From NCBI GenBank assembly GCA_026692845.1, contig JAPLNM010000099.1:1-64000 (forward strand): a DNA stretch of 64,000 nucleotides. Direction: 5' to 3'. How positions within the stretch are numbered: position 1 is the stretch's first letter; each line of letters opens with the position of its first letter. Below the pieces are notes generated by a model. It searched no databases, was not told the origin of the DNA, and saw nothing but the letters and a program-made list of their open reading frames with translations. A program made the position numbers and the translations under genes. Below, piece after piece: positions 54,834-63,935 of the stretch. This DNA is from Planctomycetota bacterium. GTDB lineage: Bacteria; Planctomycetota; Planctomycetia; Pirellulales; Pirellulaceae.

Positions 54834-56633
54834 ATGGATAAAGATGATTTCAAGCTTCATCCTTCGGTCAGCGTTAGCTGCCAAATGAGGACCCTCACGG
54901 CAATCGAAACGCAAATCCGAAACGCCGTGAACGAGGGGATTCGTCCTGTCATTGAAATCGACTTGGATCTATGCGCCTTACGGCCCGTCTACCGCACGAG
55001 GCAAGCTTTGATGCAAGTCGGACATGAGTTTCGTATCGCTGAATTTACGGAGCCAGATTTGCTTGGCATACTTCCAGGTTACTCCGACGAAGCATGGGAC
55101 GCTTTCCTGAGTGGAACTCATCTAGAGCGAACCTATCCCGAACTCAAGTGGCGGGAGAATGGCCGTCTAGCACGCAGCCATGGCACCCCGTTTGGTCGCT
55201 TTCACCAACTCTACTGGACGACAGCCTGGATGTCCGAGGACGAACCCACCCCAGGGCTTGGTTCGTTCGTTCACCACATAGAATCGCTTGGTGCATGCTG
55301 TGTCTTTCTCTCGGGACGGTGGGAGAACGAACATGTAGATCCGTCGCTCGAATCGCTAAAAAGATCCGGGATACCTCACCCAAATCTCGTTATCGGAAAT
55401 CCTTGGCACGAAACCAAAGCCTCGTCACCCCAGAGTGCTCTTTCGGACTCGGCGGTGAAGGCATGGCGGCAGAAGGAAATCCATAAACGTTTTGGAACGC
55501 CGGTAGCAATCATCGACGATCGCATCACCAACAGGAATGCAGTCCTATCGGAAAGTCCAACGCCGATGCTTTCCATCGCCATTGCGATCCCGGGATTTAC
55601 CTGCGATGCCAACAGCATCAACGTAACTCTAAGGATATCGACCTTTGAGCAGTTTTGCCAAACGATAGACTCTCCTCCACAGCGTCCATTGATGAGGACT
55701 AGGTATCCGACGCTTGGGTATGGGCAAGTCTGGAGAGGTGAATACGCCGGGCTCGGGAAAAATGGGCTGGGTTATTGCTTACCGAAGCCCGAGGACCAAT
55801 TGAAAGTTTACGGCGAACCCCCGTTTGGCACGCTGCTGGCAAAAATCGACGGGAAGATAGCCGAGGAGCAGGCACTCGAACACTTTGAAACTACGATTCC
55901 CCAGGAGGAGCTTACCGCGCTTCGTGACGCATATCATACGGCAAGGGAACTGGCCGCCCTCGGATTGGCGGCACCATGGAATGGATCCTCTGCGGAGGAG
56001 AATGGCCGTTTCGAAAAGGATCTATGGAGATCGCTAGTTTGTGCGTGGCTCCATAGTCGCGATATGGAGATCCTGATCAATGCGTTGGGATTTCCAAGAA
56101 CTCTTGCTGGTATCCATGATCTCCGCGAATGCGTCGATCGCGACGAGGTACAATGGTTGCTGTTATCCACCAGTCCGGTCGATTTCGACCGCATTCGTCG
56201 CGCGAACTATAGTCCCTGGTTAGTTGCCTGGGCTAAGCAACTCAGAGAAGATCAAGTGAATGTCAGTTTCCTGAACCCCCATTTGCTCGTGGATTTGTGT
56301 CTGTGGACACCGAAAAGGCAAGGTTCGCAGGATGCCATGGACGTTCACCGACTCTCCGATCATCATGACGGTGACGGAGTTGAACGATACGACCCGATCG
56401 AGGCGGGAGTCAACAACTTACTCCATCAGCGTGAAGGTCGATTTGGGGTCAGAAAAGAGCCGGTCGTTTCGTGGCGAGAACTGCGCGATTCAGTCGCGAC
56501 CGAGACAGGTTCCACCGATTTGTCCAAGAATAGTGCATCCCGCAAGGTACTCAGTCAAGCAATAGATACGACAGAGAAACTGGAAGCATCAGGTTGGATG
56601 ACTCCCTGGTTTGTTTGTGAAAGGATAGGATGA
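54834..56633 (+). CDS. HAD-like hydrolase protein of the conflict island
   Basis: About 599 residues from the ATG at 54834, which avoids the 38-bp overlap given by the open ATG at 54753. The N-terminal 270 residues show HAD-superfamily motifs: motif I IEIDLDLCALRP (D-x-D), motif II CVFLSGRWE (Ser), a lysine-bearing segment, and motif IV VAIIDDRITNRNAV. These fit a phosphatase or nucleotidase acting in the cytoplasm. The C-terminal 300 residues (RTRYPTLGYGQVWRGEYAGLG onward) are unrecognised, with a helical end. Its stop overlaps the next gene by 4 bp (ATGA). Specific substrate unknown; a phosphosignal or nucleotide are possibilities. Confidence 0.7.
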   Translation: MDKDDFKLHPSVSVSCQMRTLTAIETQIRNAVNEGIRPVIEIDLDLCALRPVYRTRQALMQVGHEFRIAEFTEPDLLGILPGYSDEAWDAFLSGTHLERTYPELKWRENGRLARSHGTPFGRFHQLYWTTAWMSEDEPTPGLGSFVHHIESLGACCVFLSGRWENEHVDPSLESLKRSGIPHPNLVIGNPWHETKASSPQSALSDSAVKAWRQKEIHKRFGTPVAIIDDRITNRNAVLSESPTPMLSIAIAIPGFTCDANSINVTLRISTFEQFCQTIDSPPQRPLMRTRYPTLGYGQVWRGEYAGLGKNGLGYCLPKPEDQLKVYGEPPFGTLLAKIDGKIAEEQALEHFETTIPQEELTALRDAYHTARELAALGLAAPWNGSSAEENGRFEKDLWRSLVCAWLHSRDMEILINALGFPRTLAGIHDLRECVDRDEVQWLLLSTSPVDFDRIRRANYSPWLVAWAKQLREDQVNVSFLNPHLLVDLCLWTPKRQGSQDAMDVHRLSDHHDGDGVERYDPIEAGVNNLLHQREGRFGVRKEPVVSWRELRDSVATETGSTDLSKNSASRKVLSQAIDTTEKLEASGWMTPWFVCERIG

Positions 56634-58108
56634 TCAACGCCATGGCAGCTCCCACCAAAAAATCAGTTCTGTTTATCAATGGAATTCTTGAGAAACAAGT
56701 AGCGGAGGAGTTCTCAGATATCCAGGATATCTTACATGACTCGGACTTGTCATTGCTAGCTCCGCTTTTCGATGCGTGTTACGAGCGAATCAGAAAAAAT
56801 GTGAAAGCCGCAAAGGGACTGTCTGTAATCTATTTCGCTGGCCACGCTGACTCTCATGGTGTGCAGATACGGCATCGTAAACCGCAACAAAAAGAACTTG
56901 ACAATAACAGCGCTCGCTTAAATGCTGAATTGATTCGCGAAGCATTGCGGAGAAACAGGAAAAATACGGTGGATTTGGTTCTTTTTAATTGCTGTGAGTC
57001 GCTCGAAATCGCAAGGCGTATCAGTACGCTCGGAGTGGCCAAAGCGACGATCGGATGGGGAACGACCACTAACAACAGGGCATGTAAGCTTTTTGCTACG
57101 GAATTTTTCAGGCATCTCAAAAGCGATATCACCGACGGGGAAATGGCAATCAATAGTGCCTTCAATTCAGCAGAAGCACACATTCCTAAAAGTTACGGAC
57201 TTAAAATATTCTTCCGCTCGCAGAACGAACCGTCTTTTGATGTCACCGTAGAGTTGTGCATAAAAACCTTGGAGAAACAGCGTAACCTGGCGAAAGATTT
57301 AGCAAAATTTCTCAAGCTTCCCTCTGATGCGACAGCGAGGGAAATTGCAACTAAGTTGTTGGACGACAGACGATCTAGGACTTCAGCGATTGCAAAGCTA
57401 GCGGGATTTCTCGCGGACATTTCTAAGCGAAACCCCTTAATTGATCATGACTACATTGAGGCGCTGAGGATAATCAGGGACTTGGCCTATACCAAATCAT
57501 TACCAGATCAGGATCTTGCGACTGTCTCAGAGTCTCTTAGTGATTCCATCGCCACGACGATCCTTGATCGTGGTCGAAAAGTGGTGCTTCCGGCGAAGAT
57601 GAGATTGGACCAAATTAGGAATATACTTCAAAGGGCTCATGCGGAGCTCAAATCACGTGATGAAGCCGTGAGTGATTTTAGTTTTTATTATAACCATTCT
57701 ATCGACGGGGATGATAGCAGCTACCTGTTTGAGGATAAGCTCATTCTCTTGGATTGTACGGAATGTCCAAGCCATTTTAAGGATTTGAGAAAAAGAGAGG
57801 CTTACGTTCTAGGCGTTCTGAAAAACGACTACCCAAATTCAAACCGACACCTGAAACAATTCTTTGAAAAGAAATACGAACTCAATGACTTGTTTGCGGA
57901 ATTAATCCAGCATCGTAAAAACACAGTGGCGATCCTAATTCCTGAGGATCAACGCGAAATCTGGAATAGTTTTTTAGACAAGCATAAAGAAATCATATCC
58001 GTTATTCGACCTGTTCTTGATCAAAAGGTTTACAGTTTATTGCACGAAGCGAATCAGAAAGCCCATAGTCTACTCCAGAAACTTCGCGCCGATGTCAAGT
58101 CTCGTTGA
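56630..58108 (+). CDS. Second CHAT-like (caspase-like) protein
   Basis: A 492-residue protein. The N-terminal 200 residues have the CHAT/caspase pattern: KSVLFINGIL at the first strand, catalytic-type His72 in YFAGHADSHG, Cys122 in VLFNCCESLE, then GWGTTTNN and FFRHL. The remaining 290 residues are helical and not recognised (FSFYYNHSIDGDD near 350, charged helices at the end). The coding sequence is clearly AT-richer than the genes before and after uvrA, suggesting foreign origin. It overlaps the HAD-like gene by 4 bp. The two CHAT proteins differ strongly, so they are not recent duplicates. Confidence 0.78.
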   Translation: MINAMAAPTKKSVLFINGILEKQVAEEFSDIQDILHDSDLSLLAPLFDACYERIRKNVKAAKGLSVIYFAGHADSHGVQIRHRKPQQKELDNNSARLNAELIREALRRNRKNTVDLVLFNCCESLEIARRISTLGVAKATIGWGTTTNNRACKLFATEFFRHLKSDITDGEMAINSAFNSAEAHIPKSYGLKIFFRSQNEPSFDVTVELCIKTLEKQRNLAKDLAKFLKLPSDATAREIATKLLDDRRSRTSAIAKLAGFLADISKRNPLIDHDYIEALRIIRDLAYTKSLPDQDLATVSESLSDSIATTILDRGRKVVLPAKMRLDQIRNILQRAHAELKSRDEAVSDFSFYYNHSIDGDDSSYLFEDKLILLDCTECPSHFKDLRKREAYVLGVLKNDYPNSNRHLKQFFEKKYELNDLFAELIQHRKNTVAILIPEDQREIWNSFLDKHKEIISVIRPVLDQKVYSLLHEANQKAHSLLQKLRADVKSR

Positions 58109-58166
58109 TCTAAGTCCTCTGTTGCATCTTAAGCATTTATCAGCAATTTCTTGGTAGAGGTAATTG

Positions 58167-59513
58167 ATGTCAATTCGCGAATTCGGTTTTGATTGGAATA
58201 CACTTGCTCAATTACAAAAACGTTTGCCGATAACAGAACAGATCGAGCGTACCACTCTTGTTGTCAAGACCGTTGGTTACGAACGAGCCAATGATCCACC
58301 CTGGGCGTCATTGAAAAACATCGAAGCCAGAAGCTCATTCTTCACGACGCTTAATTCCAAGATCGAGGACATCGACGATTTCAATCTATTCATCAGTTAT
58401 ATCCGCGCCCAGACGGAAGCCTGCCATAATCAATCCGATCATGCATGGCTGGTCGATCAGCAAAAGCGGCTGGATGCATTTTTGACCAAGAAGCCGAAAG
58501 CGAGAAAATCAACGGTTCGCGGAACGCGGGAAACAAGGAAGAGCCCCGAGTCACAAAAGTCCACCGCCGCTAAGGAATCAACTAACTCCAAAGCTAAAGG
58601 GACCTCAAAACAGGAAACTCCAACCAAGAATCAAACTTATTCACGACTGCAACCAAAGAACTTTGTTAGGGATTGCCTGAAAAACGCACTGATCGACAAC
58701 AAGGATTTGCTTCAATTGATCTCCCATGCATTATCCGATGGGGGCGATGGTCATGACCTTGAGAGCGTCGTCAGTTATTTCACTGATATCGCCGATCAGG
58801 ATGATCGCGATTTTCCCCTTCGCCGATTTCGTAAGTTGCTCAAACGGATGCGTGATAAAAAAGCGACGTTTTCAGAGTCGCTTCATCGCACGTCTCTAGT
58901 GGTCGTCAAGGATCTTCTCACCGTGGCGTCATTCCCCAAGGAAGACATGCAAAGAATGGAGAATGCCATGATCCAGGTACTAGCCGAAGATTCGGCTTCC
59001 ATGGATTCGGCTGAACTCAACGCCCACAACCAAAGAGACGCCGAAAAACTTCTCATTGCAACACGCATTAAACTCTCGGGCAACACATTCGACGACTGCC
59101 AGATCCCGCAACTCCTCAACCATGATTTTAGTGCGAGCAAGGACTTTAGCATCCTGATGGAGAAAGTTCTCGTCGTTCCTGAACCACCTGCCCCCCCCGA
59201 CAAAGCGAATAAACCGGAATGGTACGCGAAATCCTGTTTGGTCTCCCTTGGGTACGATCCAGACACCCCCGCGTCATCGGTCGACGTATTCCAGGATGTC
59301 CTTATCCAAAATGCCGAAGAGGATACAGTCGTTGCGATGTTCATCACCTACGAAAAGCTGGAAACCATCAAAATCTTGAGGCAATCCTTTCCGCGTCTGC
59401 TTCTCGTCGTACTATCCGAAAAGAACGCTCTTAGGTATTCTCAAATCTACATCGATTTAGTCGATACAGATAACCTTCTAAAACGAATGTTAGGGTCCCC
59501 GACCAACCGATAA
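58167..59513 (+). CDS. Adaptor protein sharing the CHAT protein's N-terminal domain
   Basis: About 449 residues from the ATG at 58167, supported by AGAGG 7-11 nt upstream. Residues 1-85 match the N-terminus of the CHAT protein at 51970 in pattern (ITEQIERTTLVVKTVG, PPWASLKNIEA, FFTTLNSKI versus REAILFRIAG, APWAKLQQVAA, FITLLRSTV). A Lys/Ser/Thr-rich linker (107-160) follows. Next comes a helical domain (about 165-330) and a C-terminal alpha/beta part (YAKSCLVSLGYDPDTP, VVAMFITYEKLETIKIL). No enzyme motif is visible. The shared domain suggests it binds the CHAT protease through like-like contacts and links it to the MoxR/vWA genes downstream (31 bp to MoxR). Confidence 0.7.
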   Translation: MSIREFGFDWNTLAQLQKRLPITEQIERTTLVVKTVGYERANDPPWASLKNIEARSSFFTTLNSKIEDIDDFNLFISYIRAQTEACHNQSDHAWLVDQQKRLDAFLTKKPKARKSTVRGTRETRKSPESQKSTAAKESTNSKAKGTSKQETPTKNQTYSRLQPKNFVRDCLKNALIDNKDLLQLISHALSDGGDGHDLESVVSYFTDIADQDDRDFPLRRFRKLLKRMRDKKATFSESLHRTSLVVVKDLLTVASFPKEDMQRMENAMIQVLAEDSASMDSAELNAHNQRDAEKLLIATRIKLSGNTFDDCQIPQLLNHDFSASKDFSILMEKVLVVPEPPAPPDKANKPEWYAKSCLVSLGYDPDTPASSVDVFQDVLIQNAEEDTVVAMFITYEKLETIKILRQSFPRLLLVVLSEKNALRYSQIYIDLVDTDNLLKRMLGSPTNR

Positions 59514-59544
59514 GATAGCATAGTACTTCCCCCCACGACACACC

Positions 59545-60666
59545 ATGAAACCACTACCGATCCGGCTCCCGAGTGGGTCAGAATTCAAGCACCTGCTCGA
59601 TCCTGTCCACGAACAAGCTATCCGAGGCGCCGCGGCCGCAAACCGTCCTCTGCTCGTGCGCGGTGAACCAGGGCTGGGCAAATCCCAACTGGCCTACGCC
59701 GCCGCCTCCCTCCTGGGCCGAAAACTCATTTCCTACACCATCTCGGCAAGCACCGAGGCCCAAGACCTCCTGTGGTCCTTCGACGCCGTCAAACGTCTGG
59801 CCGAATCCCAAGTCGCCGCGCAGATGCTCAGGATCTATCCCGAAACCGCGAGCGGCAAAGCTGCAAAAGCCGTAAAGGCCGCACCGCAAGACCCCTGGGC
59901 CGATGCCGAAAATCGATTGCGTGAAAAAATCGATGTCAAAAAATTCCTGCTCCCAGGCCCCCTCTGGTGGGCGATCGATTGGGAGTCGGCCAACCTCGCC
60001 AACCACGAACGACTGGCCCCCTCCCCTGCCTCAGTGTCCGAGTCCGCCGAGGACTGGAAACCCGAACAAGGGATCGTCATCCTCATCGATGAAATCGATA
60101 AGGCCGAGTCGAGTGTCCCAAACGGCCTGCTCGAAATCTTCGGTGCCCGGCAATTGCAACCACCCGGATACCCCGATCCGATCGTCTCGAAACCCAACAC
60201 CAAATCTCCACTCGTCATCATCACCACCAACGAAGAACGGATGCTCCCGACGGCCTTCATCCGCCGTTGCTTCGTCCTGGAACTCGAACTCCTGCCGTGC
60301 GTCGACAACCAAGGCAACAAAGTCATCGATGGTAAAAAAGACGCCTTCATCGATTATTTCATCTCGCTGGGCAAAGCCCACTTCGACACCGAACTCCCCG
60401 AAACGCTCTACACGGAAGCGGCCGAAATGCTTTTCGAAGACCGTTGCGAAGCGATACGCAGCCAAGCCATCTGGAGACCTGGGCCCGCCGAGTACGTTGA
60501 CTTGCTCTGCGCCGTGAAGGAATGGGAAGGGGAGATCGATGTGACCAAGGACTCCCCTGCGTCGCGCTCGAAAGCTCGCCGTACCAAACGCTCCGACAAA
60601 GAGTACAAGGAGCTGTGCCAAAACCTTCGACGCTTCGCACTCCAAAAGAACGTCTCAGGTCGCTAG
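59545..60666 (+). CDS. MoxR-family AAA+ ATPase
   Basis: A 373-residue AAA+ ATPase of the MoxR type. Walker A GEPGLGKS at about 37-44, the helix-2 insert region (ASTEAQDLLWSFDAVKRL), Walker B ILIDEIDKAESS, sensor 1 ITTNEER and the arginine-finger region AFIRRC are all visible. MoxR ATPases act with vWA-domain partners as chaperone-like remodelling machines. The next gene begins immediately after its TAG stop and encodes a vWA-like protein, so the two form a classical MoxR-vWA pair. Cytoplasmic. Confidence 0.93.
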   Translation: MKPLPIRLPSGSEFKHLLDPVHEQAIRGAAAANRPLLVRGEPGLGKSQLAYAAASLLGRKLISYTISASTEAQDLLWSFDAVKRLAESQVAAQMLRIYPETASGKAAKAVKAAPQDPWADAENRLREKIDVKKFLLPGPLWWAIDWESANLANHERLAPSPASVSESAEDWKPEQGIVILIDEIDKAESSVPNGLLEIFGARQLQPPGYPDPIVSKPNTKSPLVIITTNEERMLPTAFIRRCFVLELELLPCVDNQGNKVIDGKKDAFIDYFISLGKAHFDTELPETLYTEAAEMLFEDRCEAIRSQAIWRPGPAEYVDLLCAVKEWEGEIDVTKDSPASRSKARRTKRSDKEYKELCQNLRRFALQKNVSGR

Positions 60667-63342
60667 ATGAAGTCCCATCGTCTCTCTTCGAAACGGTCGG
60701 TGGTTTGGCGAGGTGATCTGGTCCGAACCCGCCTCTTTCAGTCCGCTTATTCGGACAACCGCCCGGACGTCCTGCCGCTCATCGATAGCTTGGGCTTTAC
60801 CGCCGAATTGCCCGTCGAGCCACCGGAGACCAGTCGCCTGCGCATGGAGAAATTCCGTCAAGATCTCGTTGAGTTCAATCGGTTAAAAAAAGAACGACCA
60901 AGCAGCGAGTTGGAGCAAACACCGGCCGTTCCCACACACAACTGGACTCCAACGCAGTTTCGATCCCCGCCTTGGAAAGCCCGCAGCCAGGACCCGGAGC
61001 CTGAGGATCTAAGCAAAACGGAGAATCAAAACGGAGTGCCGGTGGAGCGCGTGCCGCTTCGTCCGCTGGCGACTTGGCCGCAGCTTCGCAACCGACTCCA
61101 ACCCATGCTGAGCCGTAGCGTTGTCACCCGCAAGATCGACGAGAAGAAACTCGTGCAGAGCCTTTGCCGCTGCGAATCGATCGCCAAGTTACCGAGGATA
61201 GTGCGCAAGCGATCGCCCGAACAGGTCCATGTCATCGCCGATCGGAGCGATCGGTGCATTCCTTTTTTTGCCGATCAGCAGCTCGTCGCGGAGCAGATCG
61301 GTCGAGAGCTAGCGCGCGATCAGTGCCGATTCTCCGTCGGTCGGCTCCCTCATTTGCTCGACAAGAGCAATACGACGCTGCGAACGCAATTTCGACGTGG
61401 CTGGACCGAGAGCGAGGAAGATCTGAGCAGAGAAGAGCCAGATCCGCAAAGCACGGTTCTCATTCTAGGGGATCTTGCGGTTCTCGAGCGGCACAAACCC
61501 CATGAGCGAGCCTCTTGGGTGCATTGTTGCCGCCGATGGCGACAGCGGGGGGTGAAGATCTATGCGCTTGTTCCTTATGCGACCGATCAGTTGCCGCGAG
61601 AGTTTGCCGAGTTGGTCGAGCCGATCGCTTGGCAAGGCAACGGGGTCGAGTACGCGAGCGACCAGCGGAGGGAGGATCTCGTGCGAGCGATATTCGTGCG
61701 AGCATATCCGGCCATGCAGCTTGAGCCAGCGTTGCTACGCGAGTTGCGAACGATGGTGCCCGATGCGATGGACGCATCGCTTGAGTCCGACATATGGCAG
61801 CACGATTGGTTGGCCAGCAACCATGTCGGTGGGGCCAGGAACGACCGGGTCGATGTCAAGGAGCGTTTGCAGGACGAGTTTGAGCTTTTGGAAGATGAAA
61901 CGAGGCGCTTGGTTTTGAGCACGCAGCGTCGAATCCGCCAAAGCGCTGGTTATCTATCGCTGTGGCAATTGGAGTTTCTCAATCAGACGCTTCGTACGCG
62001 AGAGTTGCTTAAGGAGTACAAGCAGGACACCGAGGCCATGCGCAGGACGCTCAGGGAGTACGAAGCGTACGTGCTCAAGGATGCGATACCTGATGACAAG
62101 CACGATCAGATCGCATGGTACTCCAGGCGGGCGACCGAAGCGGCGCGGGGTGATGACTTGGTTGGGGATTCGGTACGTCGCCTTCAGCGAACCTTTCAAG
62201 AGAGCCCGGGGCTCCATCCGGCGACACGGATCGACGAGATTAGGAGCGATGGCATCCAAAGGTCGGTTGGGCTGATGGGGCTTTTCGACAAGATTGAGGC
62301 GAGGGTGATCCGAGGTGTCAGCGAGGTCGCTTCGGCTGGCTCGGATTGGGTGACGATGCGATCGACATCACCGGTGATTGAGGTCCAAGTACCGCAGTTG
62401 GATGCTGCTGCTCGGCGGGAGCGAGACTTTTGGAAATCGGGTGTTAAACCCGATTGGGTGAGCGATTATGGGACGGATCCGTATGGGGCTTGGTGCGAGT
62501 TCCAGGTCCCCCGGCATGACGGCAAGGGGATGGTCACGCAGCGCATGCGTTGGATCAAACCTGGCGAGTTCATGATGGGCTCGCCAGAGGGTGAGGTTGG
62601 ACCATTTGAGAATGAGTCGCCTGCGCATTTAGTGAAGCTGACCCAAGGTTACTGGATGGCCGATACGCAGGTCACGCAGGAACTATGGATGGCAATCGGC
62701 AGAGGTGAGAATCCGAGCGCCTTCAAGGGTGAAAGCAATCCGGTGGAGCATGTTTCCTGGGAGGATTGCCAAGCTTGGTTTGAAAAGCTTTGCGAGCATC
62801 ACGAGTCTCTCCAACTATCGTTACCGTGGGAGTATGCATGCCGCGCCGGTTCAACGAGTGCGTATTGCTTTGGAAATGATCCAAAGGAACTGCCGAAGTA
62901 CGGCTGCTTCGATAAGAACTCGAAGCTTAGACCGCATCCAGTGAAGCAATTCCAGCCCAATGGCTGGGGTTTGTACGACATGCATGGCAACGTATGGGAA
63001 TGGTGTAGCGATTGTTATGGTAAGTATGCATCGTCCGCTCAATCGGATCCTACCGGTCCTACGGAGGGCCCGGCGCGCGTGTTACGCGGTGGGAGTTGGA
63101 TCGCCCCCGCGCGGTATCTGCGTTCGGCTTGTCGGTCCGGGAGCGACCCGGGCGATCGGGACGCCTACCTGGGCTTCCGCCTCCTGAGTTCTGCTCTAGG
63201 GGCCGAGCCGAGCGAGCGAGCGATGCTGCCCGTCGCGGAGCAGGGCACAGAGCCAGCGAGGCCAGTGCAGGTCCGAGTGAAGGACCAAGAACCGGTTCGA
63301 ACCGACAGGCCTTTGGTGCGAGCTCCAAGTCCGCCGGCGTAA
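60667..63342 (+). CDS. vWA-like/FGE-fold fusion protein with DGR-like variable C-terminus
   Basis: An 891-residue protein that starts directly after the MoxR stop. Residues about 185-330 look like a von Willebrand A domain with a degenerate MIDAS (VHVIADRSDRCIPFFADQQL; TVLILGDLAVLE; GVKIYALVPYA). A helical region with coiled coil follows (380-600). From about 620 comes an FGE fold (MRWIKPGEFMMGSPEG, VEHVSWEDCQAWFEKL, WEYACRAG, GLYDMHGNVWEWCSDCY, RGGSW). Compared with its tandem copy it lacks four residues (TEAQ) before WEYACRAG, an in-frame 12-bp deletion. The C-terminal cassette (63088-63195) is hypervariable. The true FGE cysteine pair is absent, so it should bind ligand. It links a variable recognition domain to the MoxR partner module. 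Confidence 0.88.
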   Translation: MKSHRLSSKRSVVWRGDLVRTRLFQSAYSDNRPDVLPLIDSLGFTAELPVEPPETSRLRMEKFRQDLVEFNRLKKERPSSELEQTPAVPTHNWTPTQFRSPPWKARSQDPEPEDLSKTENQNGVPVERVPLRPLATWPQLRNRLQPMLSRSVVTRKIDEKKLVQSLCRCESIAKLPRIVRKRSPEQVHVIADRSDRCIPFFADQQLVAEQIGRELARDQCRFSVGRLPHLLDKSNTTLRTQFRRGWTESEEDLSREEPDPQSTVLILGDLAVLERHKPHERASWVHCCRRWRQRGVKIYALVPYATDQLPREFAELVEPIAWQGNGVEYASDQRREDLVRAIFVRAYPAMQLEPALLRELRTMVPDAMDASLESDIWQHDWLASNHVGGARNDRVDVKERLQDEFELLEDETRRLVLSTQRRIRQSAGYLSLWQLEFLNQTLRTRELLKEYKQDTEAMRRTLREYEAYVLKDAIPDDKHDQIAWYSRRATEAARGDDLVGDSVRRLQRTFQESPGLHPATRIDEIRSDGIQRSVGLMGLFDKIEARVIRGVSEVASAGSDWVTMRSTSPVIEVQVPQLDAAARRERDFWKSGVKPDWVSDYGTDPYGAWCEFQVPRHDGKGMVTQRMRWIKPGEFMMGSPEGEVGPFENESPAHLVKLTQGYWMADTQVTQELWMAIGRGENPSAFKGESNPVEHVSWEDCQAWFEKLCEHHESLQLSLPWEYACRAGSTSAYCFGNDPKELPKYGCFDKNSKLRPHPVKQFQPNGWGLYDMHGNVWEWCSDCYGKYASSAQSDPTGPTEGPARVLRGGSWIAPARYLRSACRSGSDPGDRDAYLGFRLLSSALGAEPSERAMLPVAEQGTEPARPVQVRVKDQEPVRTDRPLVRAPSPPA
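63088..63195 (+). other. DGR-like variable region B (VR-B)
   Basis: 108 bp aligned without gaps to VR-A (51149-51256): 97 identical, 11 different, all at codon positions 1 or 2. Variable codons here read ATC GCC, TCC GGG AGC, GAT, GAC GCC. Flanking invariant blocks include CCCGCGCGGTATCTGCGTTC and the 3' TACCTGGGCTTCCGCCTCCT. Confidence 0.85.
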
Positions 63343-63629
63343 TGGTGACGGGATGGTCACGCAGCGTATGCGCTGGATCAAGCCTGGGGAGTTCATGATG
63401 GGCTCGCCAGAGAGTGAGGTAGATCGAAATAAAAATGAGACGCTACATCGCGTCACGCTAACCCAAGGGTACTGGATGGCCGATACGCAGGTGACTCAGG
63501 AGCTGTGGATGGCAATCGGCAGAGGTGAGAATCCGAGCGCCTTCAAGGGTGAAAGCAATCCGGTGGAGCATGTTTCCTGGGAGGATTGCCAAGCTTGGTT
63601 TGAAAAGCTTTGCGAGCATCACGAGTCTC

Positions 63630-63661
63630 TCCAACTATCGTTACCGCCAACTATCGTTACC
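63630..63661 (+). repeat. 16-bp tandem duplication causing the frameshift
   Basis: CCAACTATCGTTACCG occurs twice head to tail. The first FGE copy has it once (62811-62826) and there lacks the next 12 bases (ACCGAGGCGCAG) found here. Confidence 0.85.
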
Positions 63662-63935
63662 GACCGAGGCGCAGTGGGAGTATGCATGCCGAGCTGGTTC
63701 AACGGGTTCGTATTGCTTTGGTGATGATCCGAAGGAACTGCCAAAGTACGGTTGGTTCGGTGAGAATTCGGAGGATTCAACGCATCCAGTGAAGCAACTC
63801 CAGCCGAATGGCTGGGGCTTGTACGACATGCATGGCAACGTATGGGAATGGTGCAGCGATCGGTGGGGCGATTACCCTGCGTCCGCTCAAGCGGATCCGA
63901 CCGGTCCTGCGGAGGGCTCGACGCGCGTGATACGC

